Assembly (NCBI GenBank): GCA_022478985.1
Contig: JAKSZP010009197.1
Span: forward strand, 310,001 to 374,000
Direction of reading: 5' to 3'
Length of the DNA: 64,000 bases
Source of the DNA: Massospora cicadina
Lineage: Eukaryota > Entomophthoromycota > Entomophthoromycetes > Entomophthorales > Entomophthoraceae
Made by a program: the position numbers and the translations under genes. The stretch's first letter is position 1, and each line of letters begins with the position of its first letter. The notes beneath the pieces were generated by a model. That model did not search any database and was not told where the DNA came from. It saw only the letters and a list, made by a program, of their open reading frames with translations. Below, one piece after another: positions 47,179 to 59,656 of this stretch.

Positions 47179-48055
47179 TGTTGAGTAATTGACTGGACCT
47201 AATTGTCAGATATTCAATAGGGATATAATAAGGTTAGCTGTTTAAAAACATATTTTTGGATCATATCAGATATCAGCAATTATGGACCAGGTATATTCTA
47301 AGCTTATGAAAAGCTTAGAATCCACGCCTAGCAATTTCACTTAATTATATTTGACTATGATGACATGGGATCAAGGGCTTTGCTGGTTAGGTCAGACTTA
47401 GATTAAGTTTTGACTTAATGACTTGGGCACATGGGCTTTGTTGGTTTATGTCAAAATTAGTTTTTAATGTCAGTTGAGTTTTTGATCAAATTAATTATTA
47501 ATTAGTGATATGAATTGCCTTGGTATGTGCTGCCGATTGCATGTGAAAGTGAATCATTTCAGCTATTTTGAAGATGTGTATGAAACGCCATCTCAAGAAT
47601 GATGATGGTGTTTACACCGACCCTGAGGCTGAGCATGTTGCCCTGAGTCAAATTATATGTAGACATTCTTATAAACTTTTACGTGGCCAAGTGCCACTAA
47701 AAATAAGATGTCATGGGTAAGATGTGGTGAACATCAAACCCTATAAATAACCCTTAAGTTGACACTAATAAAATATATTTCCTCTACTGGACGAGTTTAT
47801 AGTTTATCTTATAAACTTTTTGCATTAGCACTTCATTTTGTATTAGTTGATTTTCACTTGGGATCAGTAGGATCAGGGCGGTGTGCCATCATCCAAGTGA
47901 AATGACAGATTATACAATTGGAGTATTACCAAGAAGTTATATTATAAATTTTAAATTCACCATCCTGTCTATTGTCCTCACACACTAGATGCTCGAAACC
48001 ACATCTCACCCTTGAAGAAGAACCAGCCCTCTGAAGCAGACACCCAAATTCAACA
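47179..48055 (+). repeat. 3' LTR of element E (877 bp)
   Basis: Starts TGTTGA and ends TCAACA, a perfect 6-bp inverted repeat. From 47258 it matches the 5' LTR base for base with scattered substitutions. TATAAATA is at 47742-47749 and AATAAA at 47767-47772. The following bases ATGAC would be the target-site duplication, but its 5' partner is lost. Confidence 0.93.
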
Positions 48056-49390
48056 ATGACCTAAAATTTAAGCTTGAAGTGGTGCTTTGGGTATATGGTG
48101 TGGAGTTTTTATCTAGCTAGGTGGTCAAACATTTATGTAAAAAGGATTAAATTTATTCTCAGATCAGAGAATTATGTATCTATTGCCTTACTGACGCAAT
48201 TAGTATAGCAAGTAACTGATATAGATTCAGATGATAAATCTGCCTGAGTAACTCATATGCACAGATCTGGGTTTACATAGGATTAACTTACAATAACCAA
48301 TATAGATACAGCTTCAAAACCATTCTGAATAATCTTATAGTATGTCATAAGGTGATTGTATTAGCATCATCGCTAATGGTAAAGATTTTGATTGTAAATA
48401 TAGTGCGCAAACCTAGTCCTCACTTTGCTGTAACCCCAATCTAAACCAGTCTAGCCTACTCTTTTTATAAAGATATCAAGGTTGATGTGAATCCATGAGT
48501 TGAACTATAATATACATATGATGAGATTGACATAGCTAGCTGTTAAATTAAATCTATAGATACCAATAGTATAGTTTTAAGGTAGTTCAAAATCTTTCAA
48601 CTATGTTAAATCTCATGTTATAACATGTTACTATATTTACTTATATATCTAACAAAACTAAAGTTTAAATTACTGCAAAATTGAATGAGTCTCATCCATT
48701 GTACAACGTGTAAATCATATCTTAATCTAGCTCACAAAATCTGAAGGTAGCCTCTAAACTTTATATCAGCAGGCTATAACTCTATAATTATAAGTGTAGG
48801 GGGCAATTCAGAAGTTCATGAGCTTCGAAAATAGGTACTCTTTATAAAAATGTAAGCGTTATCTAGAAATTTAAGCTAGCATAAATTATCCAAACCTTGT
48901 CATGGTCTGTTAGGATTTAAGAAATTATCAAAACTTTAAATGATGCTCAAATCAAGTCACACTCATGATACTAACTTGTAAGTAGGGGTGCATTTAAAGA
49001 TACAGGGTTACCGCCAAGGCTTTATCTTTATAGGAACTTATAGTTATAAAAGTCAAACCTTAATGGCCAACTAAGCGCTTGCTAAGATAGAGGTGATACT
49101 GAGTTATTTTAGAGCTCAACCTGTAATTTATAAATTCATTTAAGATAATCTAACTCCTTCAGCCTTCTTTAAAATTAAATTAGATAATATATCACCTGAT
49201 AAATGTAATAAAAACCATCTAAACGATGGAGTTTACCACTACCCTATGTAACCGTGCTCAAGGTTAAAACTTATTCTACCTTACATCATGTAAATTGAAC
49301 CCTTATCAGCATATTAGACCTTTATAAAGGAGCCTGATAATATATTGTCATGATGGCAGCAGATAAAGTTTAGACTGGCCTGCCCATCTA
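48056..49390. other. AT-rich unassigned region
   Basis: No coding frame, repeat or RNA gene was recognised. CpG is sparse. Confidence 0.5.
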
Positions 49391-49739
49391 GATGCCCAAA
49401 CACCCAGAAGGCAAGCCCAAATGCCAGTCATGATGCTACCTGAACTATATTAAATTGGTAGTGAGAAAATTAAAGCAAACACCATAAGGTCATAGTTGTG
49501 AGAGACAACCCTGCAAAGAACCAGGCGGTCACAGCTTAGGGATAATGGGTTTAGGTGCTGGGAAAATGGGATTGGAATGGGGGGTTTAATTTTGTCATTG
49601 GGAAAGGGATCAAGTTTTGGGCATTAAATTTTATTTATATCTTAAAAAAAGAAAATTAACCATCAATTTTCTCCCTGTGTTACAACTGCTTAAATAATGA
49701 CTGATTTGGGGATAGCTTAGCAAAACTTGGGATTTTGCC

Positions 49740-51940
49740 CTTGGAGATCACCTAACCTGGCAAACTTTGAGTGAGGGGAAAAAGAATTAATTTGAACTGA
49801 CTTTAAAATTGTTGGTAGCAGGCTGAGTCACTGTCTGTTTGTCCACGGATATCCAAATTGGCGATTTTATTTGGTTTTGATGGCTAGAGCAATGGTGCCT
49901 CACCCAACAGGCAATGAGAACCTCCTATGGCCACCCCCTGTAGGGGCAGTCCTATGATGTCATGAACATGTTTGGGGTACCCAACCCACCTGTACCCAGT
50001 CACTCTGGCATCCATTTGGCCATTTGGAAATTATTATGCAAAGATTTTGGTCTGTCCAGGGCAGGTTTCAAACTTTGGGCTGCATTTCCCAATGGCCCAA
50101 TGCCATTGGCAATCTTTGCCAGCAATTATACGCTTGATACTTCATTATTCAAAATTGTATGCCCATTGGGCTTTGTTGCCATGAGTTTATGTGTCATGAA
50201 AATGGCAGAAGAAGTTTATATTAGCCTGCCAGTCAGGATGCATGAGCACCCAAAAAGCAAGCCAGAATGCCAGAGGCATTGCTGCACATATGATGTTGTA
50301 TGGAGCCATGAATTGGGAAATGACAAAATATTGGTGTAGGGCAATTGTGAATAGTAACCTGAAAATGAACCAAATGAAGACAAACCCAGGCACTGGGGTC
50401 TTGCTGCAGGGGATTGTACCACTGGGATAGTTTCTACAGGGTTACCGGAGGGTGGGTTCAATACAACTGAGGAGACAAGGGGGCGGATCCTTGCTTGAAA
50501 ATGGTGGATGTAAGGCCACAAGATCCCAATATATTGATGGCATATAGTCAAAATAAAGGGGTTGAATTGCCAGAAGTATCTGGCCCGTTGAATCCAGTTG
50601 ACAATGGTGAGAGCCATAGTAATCAACAATACTGGTAAAGCCCATCTGGTATAGGGACTGACATGCCACCAGAGTAATGCATCGGGAATATGGCCAGAAG
50701 GATTTAATAAAGTAGAAAATTGATAGTTTTAGTGGTAGAATTTTATTTTGAAAGGAAAGTGAAGAAAATCGAACAACAATATTCTCAGTGTGATGCAACT
50801 GATTAAGTAGTGGTTAATTGATGTGGGAACAAGCCAGGATCAGGTCCCTCAAGTTCAACCTAGCTGGCAAATTTTTGGGGAAGGGGACAGATAAACTCAA
50901 TGGGAATTGACATCAAAGGATTTGATGGCAGGCTGAGTCACTGTCAGTTTGACCTCAAATGCCTGAACTGAGGCTCAACTGCGTTTCCAGCGGTTGATGT
51001 GACAGCATATGGCCCAATGAGCAAAGGGAATTCCCCAGGGCCACCCAACATAGGGGTGATCCCAATTGGTCGGAAATGTGTTTGGGATGCCCAACCCGCC
51101 CATGCCCAGTCGCTGGGCCATTTGTTTGGTCACAAGAATTGTGTTGGCCACAACTCCCAATTTGCTAGATGAGGGCTGCAAACTATTGTTAATGGGTTCT
51201 GATGATGCTACCTGCTTATTGGGGATCATCCCTGACAATTTTGAGAGGGGGTTAGCTTTGACAATCACACTGCTGACTGAATCAAAACTGTCAGCAATTC
51301 TAGCCAATAATTCAATCTTTATCCCTTTATGACTATGTGTATTCTGATTGTCAGGCTTGATTTCCATCAGTTTTGGACAAACTTCAATTTGGTGATCTCA
51401 GCGCAGATTTCCCTGATTCAGTGGACAAGTTTGGTTGAGGTGAGCGCAGGTACTGGGGAAGAATCTGAAGAGGGAGTGCTGTTACCCAGCGCTCATCTAT
51501 CATGTGGGTGAGGTCACCCTGGGTAACAAGGGGTATAGTCACCCTCTTCAGACCCTTTTTACTTGGAAATGGGAAGATTACCCGATCCATGCACAGGGGA
51601 TGTTCCCATGGGACTTACATTATGGCTCTCAGGCCTTGATGCTAAAGGCTTGTTGCCCTTGGCTTTGTTCAAACCTTTCATCCTAAGGTAATGCCAACTA
51701 TATGAAAGCTTGGCACAAATCCCCTTGATTCATTGTATTAATTAGTTTGAAGTTAATACTGGGGCTGGTGGCAGGATCCTTAAAGGGTAAGCGGTTATTC
51801 ATCAATTGTAGCATTTGGGCTTGGTTGCCCTGGGTGATGAGAGGAACAGCTGGCCTTTTTGGACCCTTTTTGATGTAAATGGGAGCGCTACCTGATCCAA
51901 ACAGAGGGGATGCTCCTCTAGACTTACACCCATCCAAGCT
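49740..51940 (-). pseudogene. minus-strand retroelement relic with duplicated modules
   Basis: Minus-strand fragments encode IKKGPKRPAVPLITQG (about 51.87 kb), a second related copy KKGLKRVTIPLVTQGDLTHM (about 51.55 kb), GLGIPNTFPTNWDHPYVGWP (about 51.1 kb) and a decayed second copy GLGTPNMFM...CPYRGWP (about 50.0 kb). At DNA level 49.74-50.15 and 50.86-51.25 share GCAGGCTGAGTCACTGTC and flanks. The same modules occur on the plus strand at 25.3-25.9 kb. The family is unknown; no RT is visible. Confidence 0.4.
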
Positions 51941-51959
51941 TTAGTTATTTTACAATATA

Positions 51960-54815
51960 ATAGCTTACTTATATCTTGCAACAACATATCTATTGAAATT
52001 GTTGACCAAGAAAATGGCACTAATGATACCTTGCAGGAACCAATTTATATAGTTACCATCGTCGGTTCTGACTTTGTATTTCCCTTTAGGTAAATGATTA
52101 TGTTTAGAAGTTTTACTGCTTCTCTGATAGATATGTGATACTATCAGATAGAAATGTTTTGGTTTTGAAGCAATATAAGATAAATTTAACATATAGTTTA
52201 CATTAGCGTTAAACTAGATAAATAGAGCTAGATATTAATAGAGTATGTTAAGCTGTTTGAACATTAAAAGATGATGGGTTACATGGTGCCAGGTTATAAT
52301 AGTAATTAGGAGGGTTGTAGTGATTATCTAAATTAAGCATACCACACACAAGGATTAACAAAGTGAAACATAAGGTATATGATTAATAAAACTGAAAAAT
52401 CTTATGAAACTAAGAAAATTGAGTTAAATTAAGTTAATTAAGTTCAATCTGGAAGCATACCTACCTTATCACTAAAGATAGGGTAAGACCTTACAGTTAT
52501 AGAATATGCGATGTAGCAATATGTGTAGCTCTCATAGGTTTATAACTTTTAAAAATACTTTCACTCCTATCAGTATCGTCAGAATTTGCCTTAATATAGG
52601 TGAAGCCTTAACTTTAGGGTTACATTATATTAATTACTTTAATCAACGTTGGCTTTACTATTATTATCAACATTGATTCATAATTATAATATGATATTTG
52701 AGGTTAAAGCCAGATATTTTTAAGATTTTATACCCATGTTTTATTGGCCTTAATGCCCAAAATCACTTATACTATTAAATCTTCAAACATTAAGCAATAT
52801 CCCATAATAAGGCCAAGTTTACAAACTCTCAAACTCCGGATAAATCACCCCATTAGTGCTCCACTGGCTGATGAGATAGGGGAAGTATGCAGACCAAGTT
52901 CCTACTGATCTGATATTAGGCCTGAGGATTTATTCAGTATTTAACTCCTATACTTACCCCATTAACCACCTTACACCACATAGTATTTCTTAACACCTAT
53001 TGGCTTATTAATAATAGATAATGTAAACCACTTAACTTTATTGTCATTATCTGATCTAAGTCCAGCCTTCAACAAAGAATACTGATCTACTTTAACTTTA
53101 AACCTGAACAGTGCCATTGCCACCTCTTTTCCTGAATCTCCTTCCACCCTCATACATAAGATTTACCTATCACTCATAACATTCCTGATTTCCCCCAGAA
53201 CTTTAAATAGTAGTAAGCTTTTTATTAACAAATACTCCTTATAACCTTATATCTAAAATTAGTTTAAAGTTTAATTATCTAGGATGGAAATATTCTCAGC
53301 CCTCAAAGAATTTTCAGAACCTCTGAACATTAAAGAAAGTTAAAATCAAACCCTAGTTGTTTTGCCTGGCACCTCCAAGGAGCCAATCATTTGCCTCAGC
53401 TTGTTGCCAATAGAGTAAAAAGCCAAAAAGTGTTATGAATCTAAATTTAAACCAAGGCTCTAGAGAAATGGTTAAGCACCAATGGTTTTGATCGTAGGGT
53501 AGCAATAACCAAAGTGGTACTTGTAAAGTGTTGCTGTATCTTAGTCTAAAATCTCATCTGTATCATGTTAGATAGATCACCTGTATTAACTAGTTATTAA
53601 AAAGTAGTCATCAGAGTTTTACTTTATTCATTTATATAGATCTACATTTACTTAAAATTATGAATTAACCAAGGTGGGTTATTTTAGGACATTATATCAT
53701 GGCAAGTTCCTAACCATGTGCTAATCACGAACTCATGCACATTGAATTGGTAGCAGGTTAATTCCCACTAAGCTTAACCTTCCCAAACATCATAGTACTA
53801 TAAAACAAAGCTAAAATGTATTTTCACCGACTTAGAATTAGTGTATGCATATCATTTGGTCTTCTTGTAGCCTTAATCCACATCTGATTGATTATAGGTA
53901 TAAGTGATAGACTAGGTATATATGCGCACTTTATCCCACCTTTCCTTGCTTTTAATGTCACTTAGATTAAGTCATTACATCTGATACCAAACTCTTCTTT
54001 ACTTTAGAGTCATCAGAAGGTTATATAGGAGGTTGGATGTAATTTTTTGTATCTACTATTAGCTCCATGGCAGCATAAAGATGTGGTATTCAGGGGACGG
54101 ATGCTCAAAACTTTGCTATGAAAACTTATAAGCTCCTAACCTTGGGTACAATAAGATCTTTTTATATTTTTTAGCACTAATGGTGACCAAACTAAAAGGG
54201 AGAGCCGCCACGCATCTTTGTTTGCAAATGGGCCAAACAAAGGGATTATTGTAAGTAAAAATTTCTAATATGGCACTGCAGCTAAAGGCCTAGGAAGCCT
54301 TATTAGATGGGGAGGAAGCTTTAGGAAACTTTTGTCCAGCGCCCATTTTAGCTGGTGGACCATGGCGGACAACATTGGGGTAGGAGCGTCAGAGACATGT
54401 GGTTTAAGGAGGTATAGCTGTGGGTTTTCTTTATTAATGAGGCGGCAGTGTCCATTGCCTCAACATATTGAATAAAGATCTTCTTTATATAGATTTATGA
54501 ATACTTCTTATGTTTTTTACTTATTTGGGGTGAGATGACCAGAGACAAACATCACTAAAGCTTAGGGGATCAAGTAAACTTAAATTAAAAATAAAATAGA
54601 TGGAACTAGACAAATGTATCAGCTGAACTGACTTAAAACTAAATTTACCCAAACAGGTTGTGGGTGATAAACTGCAATTCGTCCATGGTGGAGGGTGAAG
54701 GAGATTGAAAGGCTCATTGTACTCATCTGGAGCGGATAGAGTTCAGCATAGAGCCAAAAGCATGGGCATGGGTGCATCCTTAAAATTGGGTTCAAGGTAG
54801 CAAAATGGGGCTTGC
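51960..54815. other. AT-rich unassigned region
   Basis: About 2.9 kb without a recognisable gene. The stretch 54.2-54.8 kb is less AT-rich and may hold further minus-strand relic sequence, but nothing can be named. Confidence 0.45.
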
Positions 54816-54817
54816 AA

Positions 54818-55060
54818 CTAAGACTTTGCTATGAGAAGGGTGGTGATGTATTCTGAGAGGGCTTTCTCAGCCTCAAGGTAAACTTTGAGGAGGGTAAAGA
54901 AGGTGGTAATGTTGTTGCTGGTGATGCAAATATTCAGGATGGATTTTGTGACTGCCACAACTTTTTGTATAGTTTTACTAGCAGCTTGTTGTAGTTGAGA
55001 GTGTTCTTTTTGACTAAATTTGAAAAAGAAGGAGTTTATAATTTTGACCTGTATGTATGT
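54818..55060 (-). pseudogene. unrecognised minus-strand coding-like segment
   Basis: The minus strand from about 55060 to the TAG at 54818-54820 is open for about 80 codons. It has regular alternation of polar and hydrophobic residues (HSQLQQAASKTIQKVVAVTK, then KVYLEAEKALSEYITTLL), which suggests a coiled coil as in the gag regions of the other elements. No start codon or domain is evident; probably a gag relic. Confidence 0.3.
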
Positions 55061-55383
55061 TTTTTTCTATGTTTTTTTGTGCATAACTCTGAAAATACTG
55101 GACTAATTCAGATGATCATCTTCTCCAAAAATTGAGGATGCTCTAACATAGGCCCCATTTTACTTTTGTAAGTATTGAGCAAGTATCTGCTCAATTATTA
55201 GGTAAATATATCAAAATGGGCTCGGAAGTGATGGGTACTTGTGGGCCTAATACAACACTGGATAAACTTTTTCTGGCATCAGTGAAGCAATAGCTTTGTT
55301 GCACATTTGATATGTCCTATGGCTGGGGGTATGTTCAGGATGCAGTCAGTATGAGCTAATAGTGGGACGAGCTCAAATCATTA

Positions 55384-55660
55384 TAGATGGCTATCATTTT
55401 TGCATAAGTTTACCAATAAACTCATCTAAATTTGATAAAATGAATTATTTTAGATAGCAATCAATAAATTTACATAGATTGACTAATAAAAGCAACCATT
55501 ATAATAAAATGAATTACTGTAGATGGCAATCAGTAAACTCAGCATATGTTGACCAATAAAATCATCTAAAACAAAAAAAATGAAGTATTGTAGATGGTGA
55601 TCAGTAAATTTATTTATAATTTGACCAAAAAATCAACTAAATTTAATAAAATGAATTATT
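55384..55660 (+). repeat. minisatellite, four units of 67-71 bp
   Basis: Units start TAGATGGCTATC (55384), TAGATAGCAATC (55451), TAGATGGCAATC (55520) and TAGATGGTGATC (55591). Each contains a diverged AGTAAATTTA...TTGACCAATAAA and ends with ATAAAATGAATTAT. Periods are 67, 69 and 71 bp. Confidence 0.75.
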
Positions 55661-55834
55661 AGTATTTGTTTATAAGATACTATATATAACAGATATACAA
55701 AAAGGTTTAATTTTATAACTAAATAGTAAGGGGCAAAAACAATATATAGAGATAGTAATATTTAATAAATGTAGGAAAAAGAGCCACTTTTAAAAATGCA
55801 CTAATTTTTTGAGGGGAAAATAGCTGGGGGTAAA

Positions 55835-55925
55835 GTTTTTTTTGGGAAAAAAAGAACCTTCTTGAAAAAAATTTGGGAAAAAAGAACCTTCTCAAAAAAA
55901 ATTTTGGGAAAAAAGTATCTTCTTT
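55835..55925 (+). repeat. three ~30-bp direct repeats
   Basis: TTTGGGAAAAAAAGAACCTT occurs three times with small changes (about 55838, 55873, 55903) at the outer edge of the palindrome's left arm. Confidence 0.6.
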
Positions 55926-56258
55926 AAATAAAGCTCTAAAAAGTATGAAATAATTGAGAAATTAAGCCTACTCAATAAAACCCTTTTTGAAGTCAGTGCC
56001 ATATTTTAACTGACTTATTATAGATATATATAATTTTATATACTCAGTACTATATATTCTAAGGTGCATATATGTTACACTTGGACACAATCCAGACAAA
56101 AGATATAATTTTCTATTTATGAGCAAAATTTTATAATTCAGTTAAAATAAGGTGCTGACTATAAAAAGGGTTTTATTGAGTAGGCTTAATTTCTCAATTA
56201 TCTCATACTTTTTAGAGCTCCTTTAAAGGAGGTTCTTTTTCCCCCAAAAAAAATTTTA
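55893..56258. repeat. long inverted repeat (foldback/MITE-like)
   Basis: The left arm (about 55893-56021) is the reverse complement of the right arm (about 56132-56258), with few differences. The core CTCTAAAAAGTATGA...TAATTGAGAAATTAAGCCTACTC continues through AATAAAACCCTTTTT and AGTCAG to TTTTAACTGA in both arms. The spacer is about 110 bp of AT-rich DNA. No target-site duplication or transposase was found. It could be a foldback element or a source of hairpin RNA. Confidence 0.8.
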
Positions 56259-59200
56259 TGTGTTGGGTGCATGGTGGGAAGGTCAGGAGGGGTAGGCCCT
56301 TGGCCAAATATGAAACTAATTTCGCTATGGCCTTTTTAGAGGGGACAAAACTCAGAAGAGGCAATGAGTACCTCTTATGTTAAAAAATTCTATAATTTTA
56401 TATCTTCTATAAAGGTAGGATTGCCTTTATTTTATAAAGTAGCTCATACATATGAGTTAGAGGTCATTAGCACCAGTTTTAATAATAATGCGGTGAATCA
56501 TAAAAGAAATTAATAAATATAAATTATGAAAGAAAAGCTAATGGATGCTTGGAAAAACATTGTGCTTACCTTATATGGGTTAGTATCCTAAATGTTTTTA
56601 AACCATGGACAAGCTTATTTGATTATTTCTTTTAGGGTGGCAAGAGCAAAAAAAAAACTTTATCAAGTATAGATTTATATTGCTTTAGGTTGCTTTTTTC
56701 AATTTTCCTTATTTAGTTCATTTCATGTAGTCTAAAAGAAGATTAACCTGACACTTTGATCTCCTTATCTTCTACAAGCATGAAATCATTACAAAGTAGA
56801 GATTTACTAAGAAATTTTTACCAACTGTTACTATATTTTTATCTGTAATGCTATTAGAACCACCACTCATACTTAGGTAAGACATATATCTATTAAAGAT
56901 GTATGATTAGTATAAGTGCCAAGATATGGCGCATATACCACAACTCTTTTTTATAAATGTATTACATAATTTTTTATTAAAGATTCATGTCAATTCAATG
57001 ATTAAAAATGTATACCCTTGTGGATCAGTTAAAAGTTTTACTGTAATTAACTCTGAATATTTGAGTTTAAAGAATAATTACCAACTAAATTTTCATGTAT
57101 AAAAGGATGTTTTCACTTTTTAATAGGACTAGTGTTTTTTCATAGATAATTTACTGTCCTATTAAAATTTAGTACCACTGACTAAATTATGGGCTGTGTT
57201 TCAAGTAACTGAGAGGATTTAATATTATTTAAGCTTATTGACTATGTCATAGATTAAAGCAAAAGCCTCAATTAGTTATAAAATCATTTTTGTTTTTACA
57301 ACTGTGTCTAATTGGTTTGTTGCTGTTGGTGAAAATTTGTGCATCTGCAAACTCTGAAAAACTCATAATTTGTAATATAATGCCTGGTACAACTAAATGC
57401 AGAATTGTCATGAGTTAAAATATAATATTATTAGTCAGTTGAGGGGCCTGTAGAGCAACTGACCCTAATTTATATGCACAGGTATGTTATGATCTCATAT
57501 TTAAAGTTCTTATTTATAGCTTTTTGTTTACATCTGCAAATGTAAAGTAGTTTTCATATATAGCTATGAAGTGATATAATATAGTCAATAGCTATGCATA
57601 ATCAGGAGGAATAATTAATTGTACACTTTAATATTAAGTCTTTTGATACATTAGTTTAAACTTAAGTCAATAACTATTAATAGATTACTCTGTGTGACAT
57701 ATTAACAATTGTAAAAAATACTTAAATTAAACTATGTGGATTGTGAAGAGAGCTAATCATAAGTAATCAGGATTAATGCCAGAAGCCAACCCAGTTTGCA
57801 GAAAAATCAAATTATTATATACCCTACTGTTAAATAATGGATATATACATGCGCTTATAGAATGTATATTGAGTTTTTAGAGAAATATTGGGTGCACCAA
57901 GTTAATAAATTGTGTAAACTCACTTATAAAAAGTTAAAAATATGTGGGTTACCAAAGATTTATGACAATCACCGCAAAGCTGCAACAAATTTCCTTTTAT
58001 TGGTTTCGCTTTAGGGTCATTTACCTGGTGTGTTGCTTTGCTGGGTGGAAGTTTCATTTGGCAGATGTTAGGTTGCTATTACAGGTAATAAAGTATCTTC
58101 TCATGGAGCACTATGGGGTACATTTTAGAAATGCATCACTGTAAAAAATAAAAAAGTCTATAGTTAATCTAATTCATCATCCTAAATTACTGTAATTTAA
58201 AGGAAAACTCTTCACTAGTGCTTTCACCAAAATTCTAGGGACGATATACTATTCTGATAATCATATATACTACTAAAACAGTTTTAAGGTTTTTAAAGCA
58301 GAAAAATTATGTAGCATGTGAGAACATCAATACAAACCCTCAGTGTTAGCTTAATTTCTACCACCTTAATAAACAAGTTGGTTTTGATGCGTTGATAGAT
58401 AATAGAGTCAGAGAAGTTATAAGATATTGATAACTCATATATAGCCAAAAGCTTCAATTCAATGAAGCTAATATGATGTCATAGTCAAAAGTAAATAATA
58501 AACTCTTAATAGAATGTTTAGGGGTATAGTCTTAATATACTAACCTCAGTCTTTGTAAGAGTAATTAGCATGTGTTAATTAAGATCTACCTTTTATTGAC
58601 AGGGATAGAGGCATTACGTTATCTCTTCTAAAGAAGTGATGGACAAGGTGGTTTACAAAATCCAACTTTAGCAGTGTTTTCTATGGTATAAAACTTATCG
58701 TAGACCAAACACCATATTAAATGAGATTAAATGGTTTATAATTTATGCCAAACTTTTAATCTAAGTTTAGCTCAAAAAGGGATTTGCATGTTTTACTTAA
58801 GGATTGTGATCAATAATATACCAATTTAACTTAAGCAAATGATTCTAAATAGAGTTTTATTCAAAAAGAATAAAATTTAGTCTCATGATATATTAAAAGC
58901 TTTTGTAGCAATTTGAGAGTTGTGTTTGACAAACCATAGGATATAAACACCAGCCATAATACCCCTAATGCCCTATAGACATTGCCAGTGCCCTTGTCCC
59001 ACTATCTGTATCCTTCAGCAGATTGACTCCCATTGATCCACCATCAAATATTTCACTATCATACTCTGACTCAAACCCAAGCTTTTAATCTTTAGCACTA
59101 CAATCTTGACTTATGGCAGATTGATTTTTATCCACTCCTCAAGTGAATGTCCAGTTCTTTGAACCAGTTCTGTTCCCATTGATTAGAGGTTACAAAAATT

Positions 59201-59400
59201 ACTCAGGTGAATCTATCACAAGTATCCCTCATTGACTGATATCTTAAAGATGCCCCCAATGTTGAACAGATGAATGCCAAGATTTATTAAACTTTGGACA
59301 GTTGATTAATTTCATCATATGCGTTTATCCTATGGCTATTAGTGGACCATAAAAATAAAAAATTTATAAAAAATTCTGGAGCTGCAAAGAAAGATGAATT
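56259..59400. other. AT-rich unassigned region
   Basis: No recognisable gene. The 5' LTR of the element that follows should lie towards the right end, but without a second LTR copy in the window its limits cannot be seen. The open frame at 57944-58144 has no motif. Confidence 0.45.
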
Positions 59401-59656
59401 GCCAGCGGGCAGGGTATAAATTTAATGGGCCTGACTTGGTTAGGAGACATACGTGGTGACGCACACTCTGGTTCTACTATCATCAGCAGATTTTTAGTTT
59501 TTGATCATTATGAATTTTCAGCGCTGTAAGTACCCAACAATACATAGTGTGTGGGGAGAATTTATCTTTAACTAAGGCCACTTTTCTTACTAAGCTCTAC
59601 TTTTCTGAGGTATAAAGTCTTCACACAGTTATATCTATTGTAGTGTAGATATAAAT

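Larger units (their letters stand above)
39024..48055 (+). mobile_element. Ty3/gypsy LTR retrotransposon (element E)
   Basis: A nearly complete element: 5' LTR 39024-39818 (5' end missing), PBS 39821, gag, protease, RT, RNase H, integrase, a long 3' untranslated part with an antisense frame, a purine-rich tract GGCGGGGGAA and the 3' LTR 47179-48055. The two LTRs are clearly alike, with differences that are mostly transitions, so this is the youngest LTR element in the window. Gag-pol has several frame breaks and many in-frame TGA codons, so it is not autonomous. Confidence 0.93.
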
